A stretch of 64,000 nt of DNA from Undibacterium hunanense. GTDB taxonomy: Bacteria > Pseudomonadota > Gammaproteobacteria > Burkholderiales > Burkholderiaceae_D. The stretch lies in assembly GCF_014284335.1 (NCBI RefSeq), contig NZ_JACOGF010000010.1, positions 124,001 to 188,000 on the forward strand. Direction: 5' to 3'. How positions within the stretch are numbered: the first letter of the stretch is position 1; every line of letters begins with the position of its first letter. The notes beneath the pieces are model-generated. The model was not told the origin of the DNA. It ran no database searches and saw only the letters and a program-made list of their open reading frames with translations. The position numbers and the translations under genes were made by a program. Shown here piece by piece: positions 36,220 through 45,864 of the stretch.

Positions 36220-37335
36220 ATGAGCACGACTACAACAAATCCATCTGTTCAAACTGTATCACCCGGGCTATGGGCGCTGGCATGGCGCCGCTTGCGCGCC
36301 GACAAGGTCGCCATGATTGCCATGGGGATAGTGATTGCCTTTTTAATTGCGCTGGTATTGTCTGCCACCGGCGTTATCGCCTCTGACTGGGAGCAGGAAA
36401 GCGGTGTCAGTTACGCGCCACCAGGCTTTGTCGGTGCAGATACAGGCACGGTCACCAAGGCTGAAGTTGAAGCACCGCCGCCAGAAAATCCATTGGATCC
36501 GCTGGCCGACATCATCCGCGAATTGCGCAAGCAACCCGATGCTGATCAGGCCGTCATCGTCAATGATTATGGCATCCCTGATCCGCTGGCAAAGGAAATG
36601 GCAGAAATCCGCACCGAGCTGGCCAAGTCCGGCAAAGCCGTCGTGGGTGAACGTCTGACCACCCTGCCCTTTGGCGCTGACAAGTGGGGACATGACATCA
36701 TCAAGAAAACCATCAAGGGTGCAGAGACTTCCATCGTGGTTGGCCTGGTTGCTGCCTTCCTGGCAACCCTGCTGGGCACCATCTTTGGCGCACTGGCTGG
36801 TTACTTTGGCGGCAAAGTCGATGACTTTTTCAACTGGTTCTATAGCATCTTCACCTCCATCCCTTACCTGCTGCTGATACTTTCGGTTGCTGCGGTATTG
36901 CAGCAAAAGGGCGTGACCACCATCATCCTGATCCTGGCTTTCACTGGCTGGACTGGGCCTTTCCGCCTGATCCGTGCTGAATACATGAAACACAAGGCGC
37001 GTGAATATGTATGGGCCGCAGATGCCATTGGTGCTTCGCACTGGCGCAAGATGTTCGTGCATATCTTCCCGAATGTCAGCCATGTGGCACTGGTACAGGT
37101 ATCCATCCTTGTTGTCGGCTTCATCAAGTCAGAAGTCATTCTGAGTTTCCTTGGCTTTGGCGTACCGGTTGGTGTGGTGTCCTGGGGCAGTATGCTCAAT
37201 GAAGCGCAGAATGAATTGATTCTGGGTAAATGGTGGCAACTGGTTGCCGCAACCGCAGCAATGGCCGTGTTGGTAACAGCCTTCTCATTGTTCACCGATG
37301 CCTTGCGCGATGCGCTTGACCCCAAGTTGAAATAA
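36220..37335 (+). CDS. ABC transporter permease, DppC/OppC type with periplasmic insertion
   Basis: 371 residues, longer than the usual ~300. After helix 1 (VAMIAMGIVIAFLIALVLSA) comes a hydrophilic segment of about 110 residues (ENPLDPLADIIRELRKQPDA and following) before PFGADKWGHDIIKKTIKGAE, where the standard family sequence resumes. The EAA loop is REYVWAADAIGASHWRKMFV. The insertion should sit in the periplasm and may touch the large binding proteins. Binding site AAGGA 7 bases before ATG; 9 bases after the previous stop. Confidence 0.94.
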   Translation: MSTTTTNPSVQTVSPGLWALAWRRLRADKVAMIAMGIVIAFLIALVLSATGVIASDWEQESGVSYAPPGFVGADTGTVTKAEVEAPPPENPLDPLADIIRELRKQPDADQAVIVNDYGIPDPLAKEMAEIRTELAKSGKAVVGERLTTLPFGADKWGHDIIKKTIKGAETSIVVGLVAAFLATLLGTIFGALAGYFGGKVDDFFNWFYSIFTSIPYLLLILSVAAVLQQKGVTTIILILAFTGWTGPFRLIRAEYMKHKAREYVWAADAIGASHWRKMFVHIFPNVSHVALVQVSILVVGFIKSEVILSFLGFGVPVGVVSWGSMLNEAQNELILGKWWQLVAATAAMAVLVTAFSLFTDALRDALDPKLK

Positions 37336-37344
37336 GGACAGATC

Positions 37345-39045
37345 ATGAGTCAAGACAACACAAATCAAGCTTTGCTGAAAGTAGAAAATCTGCGCGTGTC
37401 TTTCCGCGTCAATAAAAAAGATAGCGTGGAAACGGTCAAGGGTATTTCCTTTGAAATCCCACGCAATTCCACCGTTGCCCTGGTGGGTGAATCCGGCAGC
37501 GGTAAATCGGTCAGCTCACTCGCCGTCATGGGCTTGCTGCCGCCAGATACATCCAGCATTGCTGCTGACAGCAAAATCATTTTTGAAGGCCGCAGCTTGC
37601 TGGAACTCAGCATCGCTGAAAGGCGTGACCTGTGCGGCAAGGAAATCTCCATGATTTTCCAGGAGCCGATGACCTCGCTGAACCCAGTGTTTACCGTTGG
37701 TTTCCAGATCGCCGAAGTCTTGCGCCTGCACATGGGCATGGATGCCAAACAAGCCCGCAAGCGCGCCATAGAATTACTGGAAGAAGTCGGCATTCCCGAT
37801 CCAAAAAACAAGATCGATGCCTACCCTAGCCAGATGTCTGGCGGGCAACAACAAAGGGTGATGATCGCCATGGCGATCGCCTGCGAACCCAAATTACTGA
37901 TCGCCGATGAACCGACCACTGCTCTCGACGTCACCATACAAAAGCAGATCATCGACCTGATTGATGCTTTGCGTATAAAACACAAGATGTCAGTATTGTT
38001 CATTACCCATGACCTGGCACTGGTCGGTGAAATTGCTGACCACGTCATCGTCATGCGTAATGGCGAAATCCGCGAGGCAGGCACGGTAGAGCAAATCTTT
38101 GAAAGTCCCAAAGACACCTACACCCAGGCCCTGCTGCACTGCCGCCCTACCCTGGATACCCGCCCCTGGCGCTTGCCGGTCATTGCCGATTTCATGAACA
38201 ACAATGGCGCTCTGGCTGATCAGAAACAGCGCCCGCGTGGCCTTAAAGGCGACGAAGAGATCGTGCTTGAAGTCAAAGACCTGGGTAAAAGTTTTTACTC
38301 GCGCGAAGGTTTCTTTGGCAAAAAAGAATTCAAGGCGGTTGAAGGTGTATCTTTCAAACTGGCGCGTGGCAAGACCCTGGGCGTGGTGGGTGAATCAGGC
38401 TCTGGCAAGACCACGGTTGGCCTGACACTGATGCGCCTGCATCAGGCTACGTCTGGTCAGGCCCTGTTTGAAGGCAAGGATATTCTGTCCATGTCGAACA
38501 AGGAATTTCATCACTATAAACGCCGCATACAAATCATCTTCCAGAACCCGTATGCCTCGCTGAATCCACGTTTCACCGTGGGACAGATTCTGATGGAACC
38601 CATGCATATCCATAACATCGGCGCCAACGACAGCGAACGTTCCGCCATGGCGTATCAGTTGCTGGAAAAAGTTGGCCTGCCCACTATCGCCTTCCATCGC
38701 TATCCGCATGAATTTTCTGGTGGTCAGCGCCAGCGTATCGCCATTGCGCGCTGCCTGACGATGAAGCCAGAAGTACTGGTCTGCGATGAATCGGTATCTG
38801 CACTGGATGTATCGGTACAGGCACAGGTGCTGAACCTGCTACAGGATTTGCAGGAAGAATTTGGCCTGTCCTACATCTTCATCTCGCATGATCTGGCTGT
38901 CGTTAAATACATTGCCGACCAGGTCATGGTGATGAACAAAGGCAAGGTAGTAGAACTGGCCAATTCGGATGACCTGTATCTGAACCCGACCCAGGCATAT
39001 ACCAGGACGTTGCTGAATGCCATACCCAAGGGTCTGCAACACTAA
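37345..39045 (+). CDS. ABC transporter ATPase, two fused nucleotide-binding domains (DppD-DppF/YejF type)
   Basis: 566 residues containing two complete ATPases. Domain 1: Walker [12 protein letters not shown], signature [16 protein letters not shown], Walker [13 protein letters not shown]. Domain 2: Walker [12 protein letters not shown], signature [16 protein letters not shown], Walker [13 protein letters not shown]. In most Dpp/Opp systems these are separate proteins; the fusion resembles YejF and GsiA. Completes the importer; 9 bases after the permease stop with an AAGGA binding site. Confidence 0.95.
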   Translation: MSQDNTNQALLKVENLRVSFRVNKKDSVETVKGISFEIPRNSTVALVGESGSGKSVSSLAVMGLLPPDTSSIAADSKIIFEGRSLLELSIAERRDLCGKEISMIFQEPMTSLNPVFTVGFQIAEVLRLHMGMDAKQARKRAIELLEEVGIPDPKNKIDAYPSQMSGGQQQRVMIAMAIACEPKLLIADEPTTALDVTIQKQIIDLIDALRIKHKMSVLFITHDLALVGEIADHVIVMRNGEIREAGTVEQIFESPKDTYTQALLHCRPTLDTRPWRLPVIADFMNNNGALADQKQRPRGLKGDEEIVLEVKDLGKSFYSREGFFGKKEFKAVEGVSFKLARGKTLGVVGESGSGKTTVGLTLMRLHQATSGQALFEGKDILSMSNKEFHHYKRRIQIIFQNPYASLNPRFTVGQILMEPMHIHNIGANDSERSAMAYQLLEKVGLPTIAFHRYPHEFSGGQRQRIAIARCLTMKPEVLVCDESVSALDVSVQAQVLNLLQDLQEEFGLSYIFISHDLAVVKYIADQVMVMNKGKVVELANSDDLYLNPTQAYTRTLLNAIPKGLQH

Positions 39046-39057
39046 GTTTTGACAATG

Positions 39058-39083
39058 CTTTGCCCTGATCAAACAGGGCAGAG
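39058..39083 (+). terminator. Hairpin after the importer operon
   Basis: Stem CTTTGCCCTG (39058-39067) pairs with CAGGGCAGAG (39074-39083) through one G-U pair, 6-base loop. No T run follows, so termination is uncertain and the NUDIX gene may be partly co-transcribed. Confidence 0.4.
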
Positions 39084-39124
39084 CCTGATTTACAACAACC
39101 ATCTCCCTCCGTTCCATATTTCCC

Positions 39125-39667
39125 ATGCAAGACCAGCTCATCGTCCTACTGCTTGCCCATCAGCCAGCGGATGCTACCGAAACCGGGCATCTGCAAAAGA
39201 CGCTGGACTTTGTCACCCATACCAAGGCATGTAGCAGTCGCCAGACGCTGGCAGGCCATGTGACGGCATCAGCATGGATTCTGTCACCAGATGGACAGGC
39301 AGCCTTGCTCACACATCACAAGAAATTGAATCGCTGGTTGCAACTGGGCGGGCATGTGGATGATGGCGACATTAGCATACAGGCTGCCGCCACACGCGAA
39401 GCACGAGAAGAAAGCGGCATCCAGGATTTGCAATTGCTGCACGCAACATTGTTTGACGTCGATGCACATGCCATCCCGGCCAGACACAATGAACCTGGCC
39501 ATTATCATTACGACTTGCGCTTTCTGTTTCAGGCACTGCATCTTGATTTTTGCGTCAGCGATGAGTCGCATGATCTGGCATGGGTACCGCTGTCAACGCT
39601 GGTAAGCGACGATAACAATGCATCGGTCAGCCGTATGGCGAAGAAAACCCTTAAAAATAGCAGCTGA
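39125..39667 (+). CDS. NUDIX hydrolase
   Basis: 180 residues. Nudix box GGHVDDGDISIQAAATREAR followed by EESGI keeps the catalytic REx2EExG core. The 'GGHVD.GD.S...AA.REA.EE.G' form is common in a NUDIX subgroup of unknown substrate. It cleaves nucleoside-diphosphate-linked compounds. Its N-terminal ~45 residues (LLLAHQPADATETGHLQKTL) form a helical lead not part of the fold. The start has a poor binding site. Confidence 0.9.
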   Translation: MQDQLIVLLLAHQPADATETGHLQKTLDFVTHTKACSSRQTLAGHVTASAWILSPDGQAALLTHHKKLNRWLQLGGHVDDGDISIQAAATREAREESGIQDLQLLHATLFDVDAHAIPARHNEPGHYHYDLRFLFQALHLDFCVSDESHDLAWVPLSTLVSDDNNASVSRMAKKTLKNSS

Positions 39668-39722
39668 AACAAAACTGCGATAGCATGCATCACTCAAGCA
39701 ATTCCACACTTTCTCGCTAAAT

Positions 39723-39791
39723 CGGTGCGCGTGGCGCACCCTACGAATCACCTGAATAGCGGCCACAGCGTAGGATGCGCCGCGCGCACCG
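39723..39791. repeat. REP-like inverted repeat
   Basis: Arms of 22 bases (39723-39744 CGGTGCGCGTGGCGCACCCT + AC; 39770-39791, its reverse complement with two differences) around a 25-base centre. It can fold into a long GC-rich hairpin, of the GTAGG-TGCGCC type common as an extragenic repeat in beta- and gammaproteobacteria. It accounts for the core of the 345-base gap between the NUDIX and TldD-type genes; the remainder holds nothing recognisable. Confidence 0.75.
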
Positions 39792-40012
39792 TTTCACATT
39801 ACGCGATACCAATATGCGGAAATAACACCTCCCTTTCCTATTATTAAACATATCGTTTACCAAATAAAAAAACACCCTTTTTGATCCTGGTCACATCTCA
39901 TAACATTTATCTTTTTGACCAAAATTACAAACACTGGCAAGATGACCGTATTGACGTGGGCCTGCGCCTGCTCTTCTCGCGCTTCTCACCTGCACATAAG
40001 ACGGAGTCCCTA

Positions 40013-41443
40013 TTGGATGCTTTGAAAAGTTTGTTTCTGGAATTGATGCCTGCGGTGGATTTTTGTTCCATGCGGGTTGTTGACGAACGCAGCGAAGAAC
40101 TGCTGGTCAGGCAAAACATTTTGCAACCCCTGCATAGCCGCCGCAGCTATGGTGCCATGCTGACGGTCATCCATCAGGGTGGTTACGGTTATGCTGCCAC
40201 CAGTGATCTGTCGCGTCATGGCTTGCATGCCGCACTGCAACGAGCCGCTGAATGGGCCGCCATCAGTGCCGGCAAGGCAGTGACCGATTTCAGCCAGATC
40301 AAACAATCGTCCGTAGTGGGCAGTTATGAAAGTCCGGCTGGTGGCCACTGGAAGCGCAAGGATTTAATCGCCCTGCTGATGCAGGAATCAGCAGACTGCC
40401 AGATCAGCCCGCTCATCGTAGACTGGAGTGCGTCTATCGGCATGGTGACGACAAAGCAATTATTTGTCAGTAGTGCTGGCGCGAATATCCGCCAGCATTT
40501 CAATTATCTGATCCCCAATCTCAGCGTCACTGCAAATGAAGGGGTAGAAACCCAGACACGCAGCCTGGGTGGCCAGTACAACGGCTTTTGCCGTCAGGGT
40601 GGCATGGAAGTCTTGCAGCAAGCCGGTTTTTATGGGGCGGGCAAGCGCGTTGCCGCAGAAGCACTGGCCTTGCTGCATGCACCGAACTGCCCCAGTGGCA
40701 GTATGGATCTGTTGCTGATGCCAGAACAGATGATGTTGCAAATCCATGAATCTATCGGTCATCCGCTGGAGCTTGACCGCATACTGGGCGACGAACGTAA
40801 TTTCGCCGGCACCAGTTTTGTCACGCCCGACATGTTCGGGCATTTCCGCTATGGTTCGGATTTGCTGAATGTCACCTACGACCCGACCCGCAGCGAACAG
40901 TTTGCCAGTTTTGGCTGGGATGATGATGGCAGTGTTGCCGATAAAACCTGGATCATCAAAAACGGCATACTCGAAAAGCCACTGGGCAGTGCCTTGTCGC
41001 AAGCCCGTGCCGGCATGGCTGGTGTTGCCAATTCGCGCGCCTGTGACTGGAACCGGCCACCAATAGACCGCATGGCCAATCTGAATATAGAAGCTGGTGA
41101 CAGCAGCCTGGAAGAAATGATTGCCAGTATTGAATATGGTGTGCTGATGAATACCAATGTGTCCTGGTCCATCGATGATTCACGCAACAAGTTTCAATTT
41201 GGTTGTGAATTCGGACAGGTGATACGCAATGGCAAATTGCAGGAACTGGTAAAGAATGCGAATTATCGCGGCATATCAGAAAGCTTCTGGCGCTCGCTGA
41301 AAATGGTGGGTAATGACGCTACGCTAGCCGTTATGGGTACGCCATTTTGCGGCAAGGGCGAACCATCGCAAGTCATACGTGTGGGCCATGCATCACCGGC
41401 CTGTCTGTTCAGCCAGGTAGAAGTGTTTGGAGGGGAAGCCTGA
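40013..41443 (+). CDS. tldD: TldD-family metalloprotease
   Basis: About 476 residues. Zinc motif HESIGHPLELD matches the HExxxH...E arrangement of TldD, the catalytic half of the TldD/TldE protease, which trims unfolded peptides and matures some modified peptides (microcin B17 in E. coli). C-terminal strings VNTNVSW-like (VLMNTNVSWSIDDSRNKFQF) and GNDATLAVMGTPFCGKGEP are typical. I start at the TTG at 40013 (MDALKSLFLELMPAV), with GGAG 6 bases upstream; the frame stays open to 39881, but those 44 residues look non-native. Its stop overlaps the start of the partner gene by one base (TGATG). The sequence is of a divergent branch, not the housekeeping TldD form. Confidence 0.88.
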   Translation: MDALKSLFLELMPAVDFCSMRVVDERSEELLVRQNILQPLHSRRSYGAMLTVIHQGGYGYAATSDLSRHGLHAALQRAAEWAAISAGKAVTDFSQIKQSSVVGSYESPAGGHWKRKDLIALLMQESADCQISPLIVDWSASIGMVTTKQLFVSSAGANIRQHFNYLIPNLSVTANEGVETQTRSLGGQYNGFCRQGGMEVLQQAGFYGAGKRVAAEALALLHAPNCPSGSMDLLLMPEQMMLQIHESIGHPLELDRILGDERNFAGTSFVTPDMFGHFRYGSDLLNVTYDPTRSEQFASFGWDDDGSVADKTWIIKNGILEKPLGSALSQARAGMAGVANSRACDWNRPPIDRMANLNIEAGDSSLEEMIASIEYGVLMNTNVSWSIDDSRNKFQFGCEFGQVIRNGKLQELVKNANYRGISESFWRSLKMVGNDATLAVMGTPFCGKGEPSQVIRVGHASPACLFSQVEVFGGEA

Positions 41444-42765
41444 TGCATAGCCATTTTCTTTCCCTGGCCGATCTGGTACAGCAGCAATTGCAGGGCACGG
41501 AAATCAGCACTATCTGGTTTTCGGCAGAGTCCAGCGATTTTGTACGCTTCAATCATAGTGCCATCCGCCAGCCTGGCCATGTCTTGCAACAGACTTTGCG
41601 CATACAGTTGATACAGGGACAAACCCATGCTGCAAGCAGCTTCAACCTGAGTGGTGATCTGCAAGACGACCATCAGGCGATCAGCCATGCAGTGCAGAAT
41701 TTACGCGCGCAATTGCCTGATCTGCCAGCCGACCCGCATTTGCTGATTGCCAATACTGTCCACAGCAGCACGCAGATCCTGCCATCTGCCCTGCCGCCAG
41801 TGGAAGACATGGTGGCACAGATACTGGCCGCCACAGGCGATGTTGATATGGTGGGCTTGCTGACCACCGGCACGCTGTATCGCGGCTTTGCCAACTCTCT
41901 GGGGCAGCGCAACTGGTATGAAAGCAATAACGTCAATTTTGACTGGAGCTTGTTCCATGCTGCGGACAAGGCAGTCAAGTCGAATTACGCCGGGTTTAGC
42001 TGGGACAAAGCAGCCTTTCTTGCGGCATTTGAAGATGCCCGTAAAAAACTGGCGCTGCTGGCCAGGCCGCCTGTTACCGTCCCGGCGGGCAACTACCGTG
42101 TTTATCTGAGCCCGACGGCTCTGAATGAACTGGTCATGATGCTGAACTGGGGTGGCCTGTCAGAGAAAGCCTTGCGCACCAAATATAGTTCCCTGCGCAG
42201 ACTGCAATCCGGCGAAGCCAGCCTGCATGTCATGGTGGATATCAGTGAAGATAGCCGCACGGGGCTGGAGCCAGGCTTTCAGGCCCAGGGCTTCATCAAG
42301 CCTGAAGTGACCCCGCTGATACAGGCAGGCAAACTGACCGGCAGCATGATTTCACCACGCAGCGCCAAAGAATTTGGCCTGACTGGCAATGGCGCAGGCG
42401 AAGATGAATCAGCGCAGTCGCTGGCAATGCGTGCCGGACAGTTGGCCAGAGCTGATGTATTGAAAGAACTGGGAACCGGGATTTACGTCGCCAACCTGTG
42501 GTACCTGAATTTTTCTGACCGCGCCACCTGCCGCATCACAGGCATGACGCGTTTCGCCACTTTCTGGGTAGAAAACGGGGAAATCAAGGCCCCGCTGAAT
42601 GTCATGCGCTTTGATGATTCGCTATTCAAGATACTGGGTGACAATCTGCTGGCATTGACACAGGAAACCGAAGTCATCATGGATGACCGTTCATATGGCG
42701 AAAGACATACCGGCGGCGCAGTCTTGCCAGGAGCACTGGTGAAGGAAATGCGGTTTGTGCTGTAA
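41443..42765 (+). CDS. TldE/PmbA-family partner subunit
   Basis: 440 residues starting MHSHFLSLADLVQQQLQGTE. Same fold as its upstream neighbour but without the HExxxH motif, as expected of TldE/PmbA, which completes the heterodimer. Landmarks are PAGNYRVYLSPTALNELVMM, GFQAQGFIKPEVTPLIQAGK and NLWYLNFSDRATCRITGMTR. Translationally coupled to the TldD gene (one-base overlap). No modified-peptide precursor gene was seen on either side. Confidence 0.88.
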   Translation: MHSHFLSLADLVQQQLQGTEISTIWFSAESSDFVRFNHSAIRQPGHVLQQTLRIQLIQGQTHAASSFNLSGDLQDDHQAISHAVQNLRAQLPDLPADPHLLIANTVHSSTQILPSALPPVEDMVAQILAATGDVDMVGLLTTGTLYRGFANSLGQRNWYESNNVNFDWSLFHAADKAVKSNYAGFSWDKAAFLAAFEDARKKLALLARPPVTVPAGNYRVYLSPTALNELVMMLNWGGLSEKALRTKYSSLRRLQSGEASLHVMVDISEDSRTGLEPGFQAQGFIKPEVTPLIQAGKLTGSMISPRSAKEFGLTGNGAGEDESAQSLAMRAGQLARADVLKELGTGIYVANLWYLNFSDRATCRITGMTRFATFWVENGEIKAPLNVMRFDDSLFKILGDNLLALTQETEVIMDDRSYGERHTGGAVLPGALVKEMRFVL

Positions 42766-43155
42766 TTGTGCGTTGATTCATGAGTTGACTCATGCGTTGA
42801 TAAGTGAAGCCCATAATTACTATTCAAAATAATAACTTTTGGCTTGATTCAATCAAAATCCGGCGTTTTTCCGGCTGCACACTATGATATAAAGGGGCAA
42901 AAGCAATCCAAAGCAGGCCACCCGCCCCATGGGTGGCCAGTTTGAGGCAAACTTAGCATTTGCCCGTTTCGATGAGAGCAACTACAATTCCGACCTGTTG
43001 CGGAAAAGGCTGCAATTTACGCATTCCACACAGAGGCCACCACCCCTGATGTAGAAACAACAAGTAACAAAAACCCACAGCGCAATAGAATAAGGCTTTC
43101 CACTACGTCAATACGGGAGAGTCTTAAGCATATTGCGGTCATATCTGGAGTCAAC
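42766..43155. other. Intergenic region upstream of fabI
   Basis: 390 bases. It contains a small dyad CATGAG-TTGA-CTCATG (42779-42794) just after the TldE stop and a hairpin GGCCACCC-N7-GGGTGGCC (42916-42938) without a T run. The fabI promoter must lie here but I cannot place it with confidence. No gene is supported. Confidence 0.5.
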
Positions 43156-43950
43156 ATGGCATTTCTGCAAGGCAAAAAAATTCTGATCACCGGTTTGCTG
43201 TCCAACCGTTCTATCGCTTACGGCATTGCCCAGGCATGCAAACGCGAAGGCGCTGAACTGGCATTTACCTATGTAGGAGAGCGTTTCAAAGACAGGATCA
43301 CCGATTTCGCGGCTGAATTTGACAGCAAACTGATCTTTGACTGTGACGTCGCCAGCGACGAACAAATCGAAGCAGTCTTCGCTGACCTGGGCAAATCCTG
43401 GGATCAACTCGATGGCCTGGTACACGCAATCGGCTTTGCGCCGCGCGAAGCCATTGCCGGTGAGTTTCTTGATGGTCTCTCCCGCGAAGCCTTCCGCATT
43501 GCGCACGATATTTCTGCCTACAGCTTCCCGGCAATGGCAAAAGCCGCCCTGCCGCTGCTGCGCGAAGATTCGGCATTGTTGACCTTGTCTTACCTCGGTG
43601 CCATCCGTGCCATCCCGCATTACAACACCATGGGTCTGGCCAAGGCATCGCTGGAAGCGTCTGTCCGTTATCTGGCAGAACATCTGGGTAAAAAAGGCAT
43701 ACGCGTCAATGGTATCTCTGCTGGCCCGATCAAAACCCTGGCCGCCAGCGGCATCAAGGATTTTGGCAAACTGTTGGGCTTCGTTGCAGAACATGCACCG
43801 CTGCGTCGCAATGTGACCATCGAAGATGTAGGTAACACTGCCGCCTTCCTGCTGTCGCCATTGGCAAACGGCATTACCGGCGAAATCACCTATGTGGACG
43901 GCGGCTTCTCGCACGTCATGGGTTTGAATGCAGATTCTTACGACAAGTAA
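43156..43950 (+). CDS. fabI: Enoyl-[acyl-carrier-protein] reductase (NADH)
   Basis: 264 residues. It carries out the last, NADH-dependent reduction of each fatty-acid elongation cycle. Short-chain dehydrogenase fold: [15 protein letters not shown] for the cofactor, and the enoyl-reductase triad Tyr146/Tyr156/Lys163 (LSYLGAI...[14 protein letters not shown]). Gly93 in HAIGFAP, the position changed in triclosan-resistant enzymes elsewhere, is the usual glycine. Binding site GGAG 6 bases before ATG. Confidence 0.98.
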   Translation: MAFLQGKKILITGLLSNRSIAYGIAQACKREGAELAFTYVGERFKDRITDFAAEFDSKLIFDCDVASDEQIEAVFADLGKSWDQLDGLVHAIGFAPREAIAGEFLDGLSREAFRIAHDISAYSFPAMAKAALPLLREDSALLTLSYLGAIRAIPHYNTMGLAKASLEASVRYLAEHLGKKGIRVNGISAGPIKTLAASGIKDFGKLLGFVAEHAPLRRNVTIEDVGNTAAFLLSPLANGITGEITYVDGGFSHVMGLNADSYDK

Positions 43951-43973
43951 TTAGCTACATCCCCCCTCCCTGA

Positions 43974-44013
43974 CAATACGGGATGCGCCAGTTGCATCCT
44001 GTATCCCGTATTG
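43974..44013 (+). terminator. Hairpin after fabI
   Basis: Perfect 11-bp stem CAATACGGGAT (43974-43984) with ATCCCGTATTG (44003-44013); an inner GGATGC/GCATCC alternative also exists. No T run follows. It ends 15 bases before the GH8 start, so it could also mask that gene's translation start. Confidence 0.5.
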
Positions 44014-44028
44014 CAGTATGCTTATGGC

Positions 44029-45222
44029 ATGAATTCTTTCCCCATCATGATGTTCAAGACCTGGCAAAGCAAATCCGTTTATCCGTATCGGCTGCTGCTG
44101 ATCAGCCTTGGCTTTTGCTTGTTGCTGTGCGGCCAAGCCCGTGCTGCTTCATGCAATGATCCCTGGCCAGCCTGGAACAACTTCAAGAAGACTTTTATCG
44201 CCGATGATGGCCGGGTGATAGATCACAGCGGCGCACGCAAACCCACCACATCCGAAGGCCAGGCCTATGCCCTGTTCTTTGCGCTGACGGCAAACGACCG
44301 GCCCGCCTTCCAGCGCATTTTGACCTGGACCGAAAACAATCTTGCCGCCGGTGACCTGACAGCCCGCCTGCCCGCCTGGCAATGGGGCCAGCGTGAAGAC
44401 AATAGCTGGGGCATCATCGACAAAAACCCGGCATCTGACGCTGACCTGTGGATAGCCTATGCCCTTGGTCTGGCCGGAGAACAATGGAAAGAGCCACGTT
44501 TCAGCGCCTTGTCGAGCTTGCTGGCACAAAGAATCATGAATGAAGAAACCGCAGACCTGCCCGGTCTGGGTCAGACGCTGTTACCTGGCCCCAGCGGTTT
44601 CAATTTGCCCGGCAACCAGTGGAAACTGAATGCCAGCTACCTGCCATTGCCACTATTGCGCTGGTTTGAACGCAAGGAAAGTGACGACCGCTGGAAGCGC
44701 ATGTTGAACTCTGCCACCCGCCTGATCGCAGGCAGCGCCCCCAAGGGCTATGTAGCAGACTGGATTATCTATGACAGCCAGAAAGGTTTCCAGCCAGATA
44801 CTCAGGGTGCAGAAAAAGGCCAGGGAGGTTATAACGCTATCCGCACCTATCTGTGGGCTGGCATGATGGCTGATAAGGACAGCGAAAAGGCGAACCTGCT
44901 GAAACAGCTGCGCCCCATGGCTAATCTGGTGGACAGCAAGGGTTATCCGCCTGAATACATCAACATCCTGACCGGTGAAATCAATGGCCCGGGTTCCAGT
45001 GGATTTTCTGCTGCCACCCTGCCTTTCCTGCAGGCGCTGGGCATGCAAAAAACGCTGGTGCAGCAACAACTGCGTTTGCAGGCACAACCCATCAAGCCGG
45101 ATGCCTATTATGACCAGGTACTGTCACTGTTCGCGCTGGGCTGGCAAGACAAGCGTTTCCGTTTCGATGCCCAGGGTGATGCTGATTTTTACTGGCAACA
45201 TTTTTGCTGGCGCCTGTTTTAA
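44029..45222 (+). CDS. Glycoside hydrolase family 8 endoglucanase (BcsZ-like)
   Basis: About 398 residues with an export signal (LLLISLGFCLLLCGQARA, A-ASCND). GH8 alpha-helical barrel enzyme: the catalytic acid lies in TTSEGQAYALFFAL and the conserved aspartate in PASDADLWIAYALGL, both typical of BcsZ/CelA-type endo-beta-1,4-glucanases. In most genomes bcsZ sits inside the cellulose synthase operon; here neighbours are fabI and an RNA helicase, with no bcs gene in view. It could trim self-made cellulose encoded elsewhere or digest external beta-glucan. Start is uncertain (ATG at 44029, 44047 or 44050; none has a clear binding site). Confidence 0.9.
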   Translation: MNSFPIMMFKTWQSKSVYPYRLLLISLGFCLLLCGQARAASCNDPWPAWNNFKKTFIADDGRVIDHSGARKPTTSEGQAYALFFALTANDRPAFQRILTWTENNLAAGDLTARLPAWQWGQREDNSWGIIDKNPASDADLWIAYALGLAGEQWKEPRFSALSSLLAQRIMNEETADLPGLGQTLLPGPSGFNLPGNQWKLNASYLPLPLLRWFERKESDDRWKRMLNSATRLIAGSAPKGYVADWIIYDSQKGFQPDTQGAEKGQGGYNAIRTYLWAGMMADKDSEKANLLKQLRPMANLVDSKGYPPEYINILTGEINGPGSSGFSAATLPFLQALGMQKTLVQQQLRLQAQPIKPDAYYDQVLSLFALGWQDKRFRFDAQGDADFYWQHFCWRLF

Positions 45223-45864
45223 ACACACTGCTGCACAGAACAAAACAGAGTAATAGATAAAAATCTGCGATTACCCCCTCTTTTCAGTTAATTTGCAGTC
45301 AATGACTTTACGTCTGAACCCCATCCGCATCCCAAGCTTCCCCTTGAAGGGTAAGGAGCTTTAAACGTAGCAACTTTTTGCAAGCTCTGTGTAAATCCTA
45401 TTAAAGTTATCGGTAGCAATTTTTAGTACCTTTTGCAGATATTTAACAAAATGGGCTGCATTTTCACTGTAAATCGTGTATAGTCTCGTTTTTTGCATTG
45501 CAATATTTCTGTACCGCAGTGATATCAATGTAAAACCAAGTAGCATCGCAAGCCTGTGCATATCCAAGTAGTTGGGATAGTGCATGTAAAAGCCCTCCCG
45601 CCTCGCATGTCTGGTTGTAATCCATAGACATCATACCGGCGCAAAGCTTTTGTGCCGAAATTTCATTGTCGTCCCTCGTCGGATTTTCTGTGTTCATTTC
45701 GTTTGGTTGGCGCTGCATTGTTGCGCGCGTTCGTTAGCAACGCGCTAATTTATACTGGGACAGAAGCAATCGTTCCGGCAAACATGCTGCGAAACCGGCC
45801 TTATCGCCGGTTTGCCAGGCATAGCTGCCGCATTTTGCAAATGCCCTAATTACGAAAGAAATTC
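45223..45864. other. Intergenic region upstream of the RNA helicase gene
   Basis: About 640 bases. A minus-strand frame (45464-45697, MNTENPTRDDNEISAQKLCA onwards, 77 residues) has a plausible composition but only a poor AAACGAA binding site and no recognised family; I give it about one chance in four of being real. An overlapping minus frame at 45361-45585 looks random. The remainder should include the helicase promoter and leader. Confidence 0.4.

Noticed and set aside
45361..45718. Two overlapping minus-strand frames upstream of rhlE, considered as a frameshifted gene
   Set aside because: They do not join into one recognisable protein and lack good binding sites. The longer one is mentioned only as a possible small gene.
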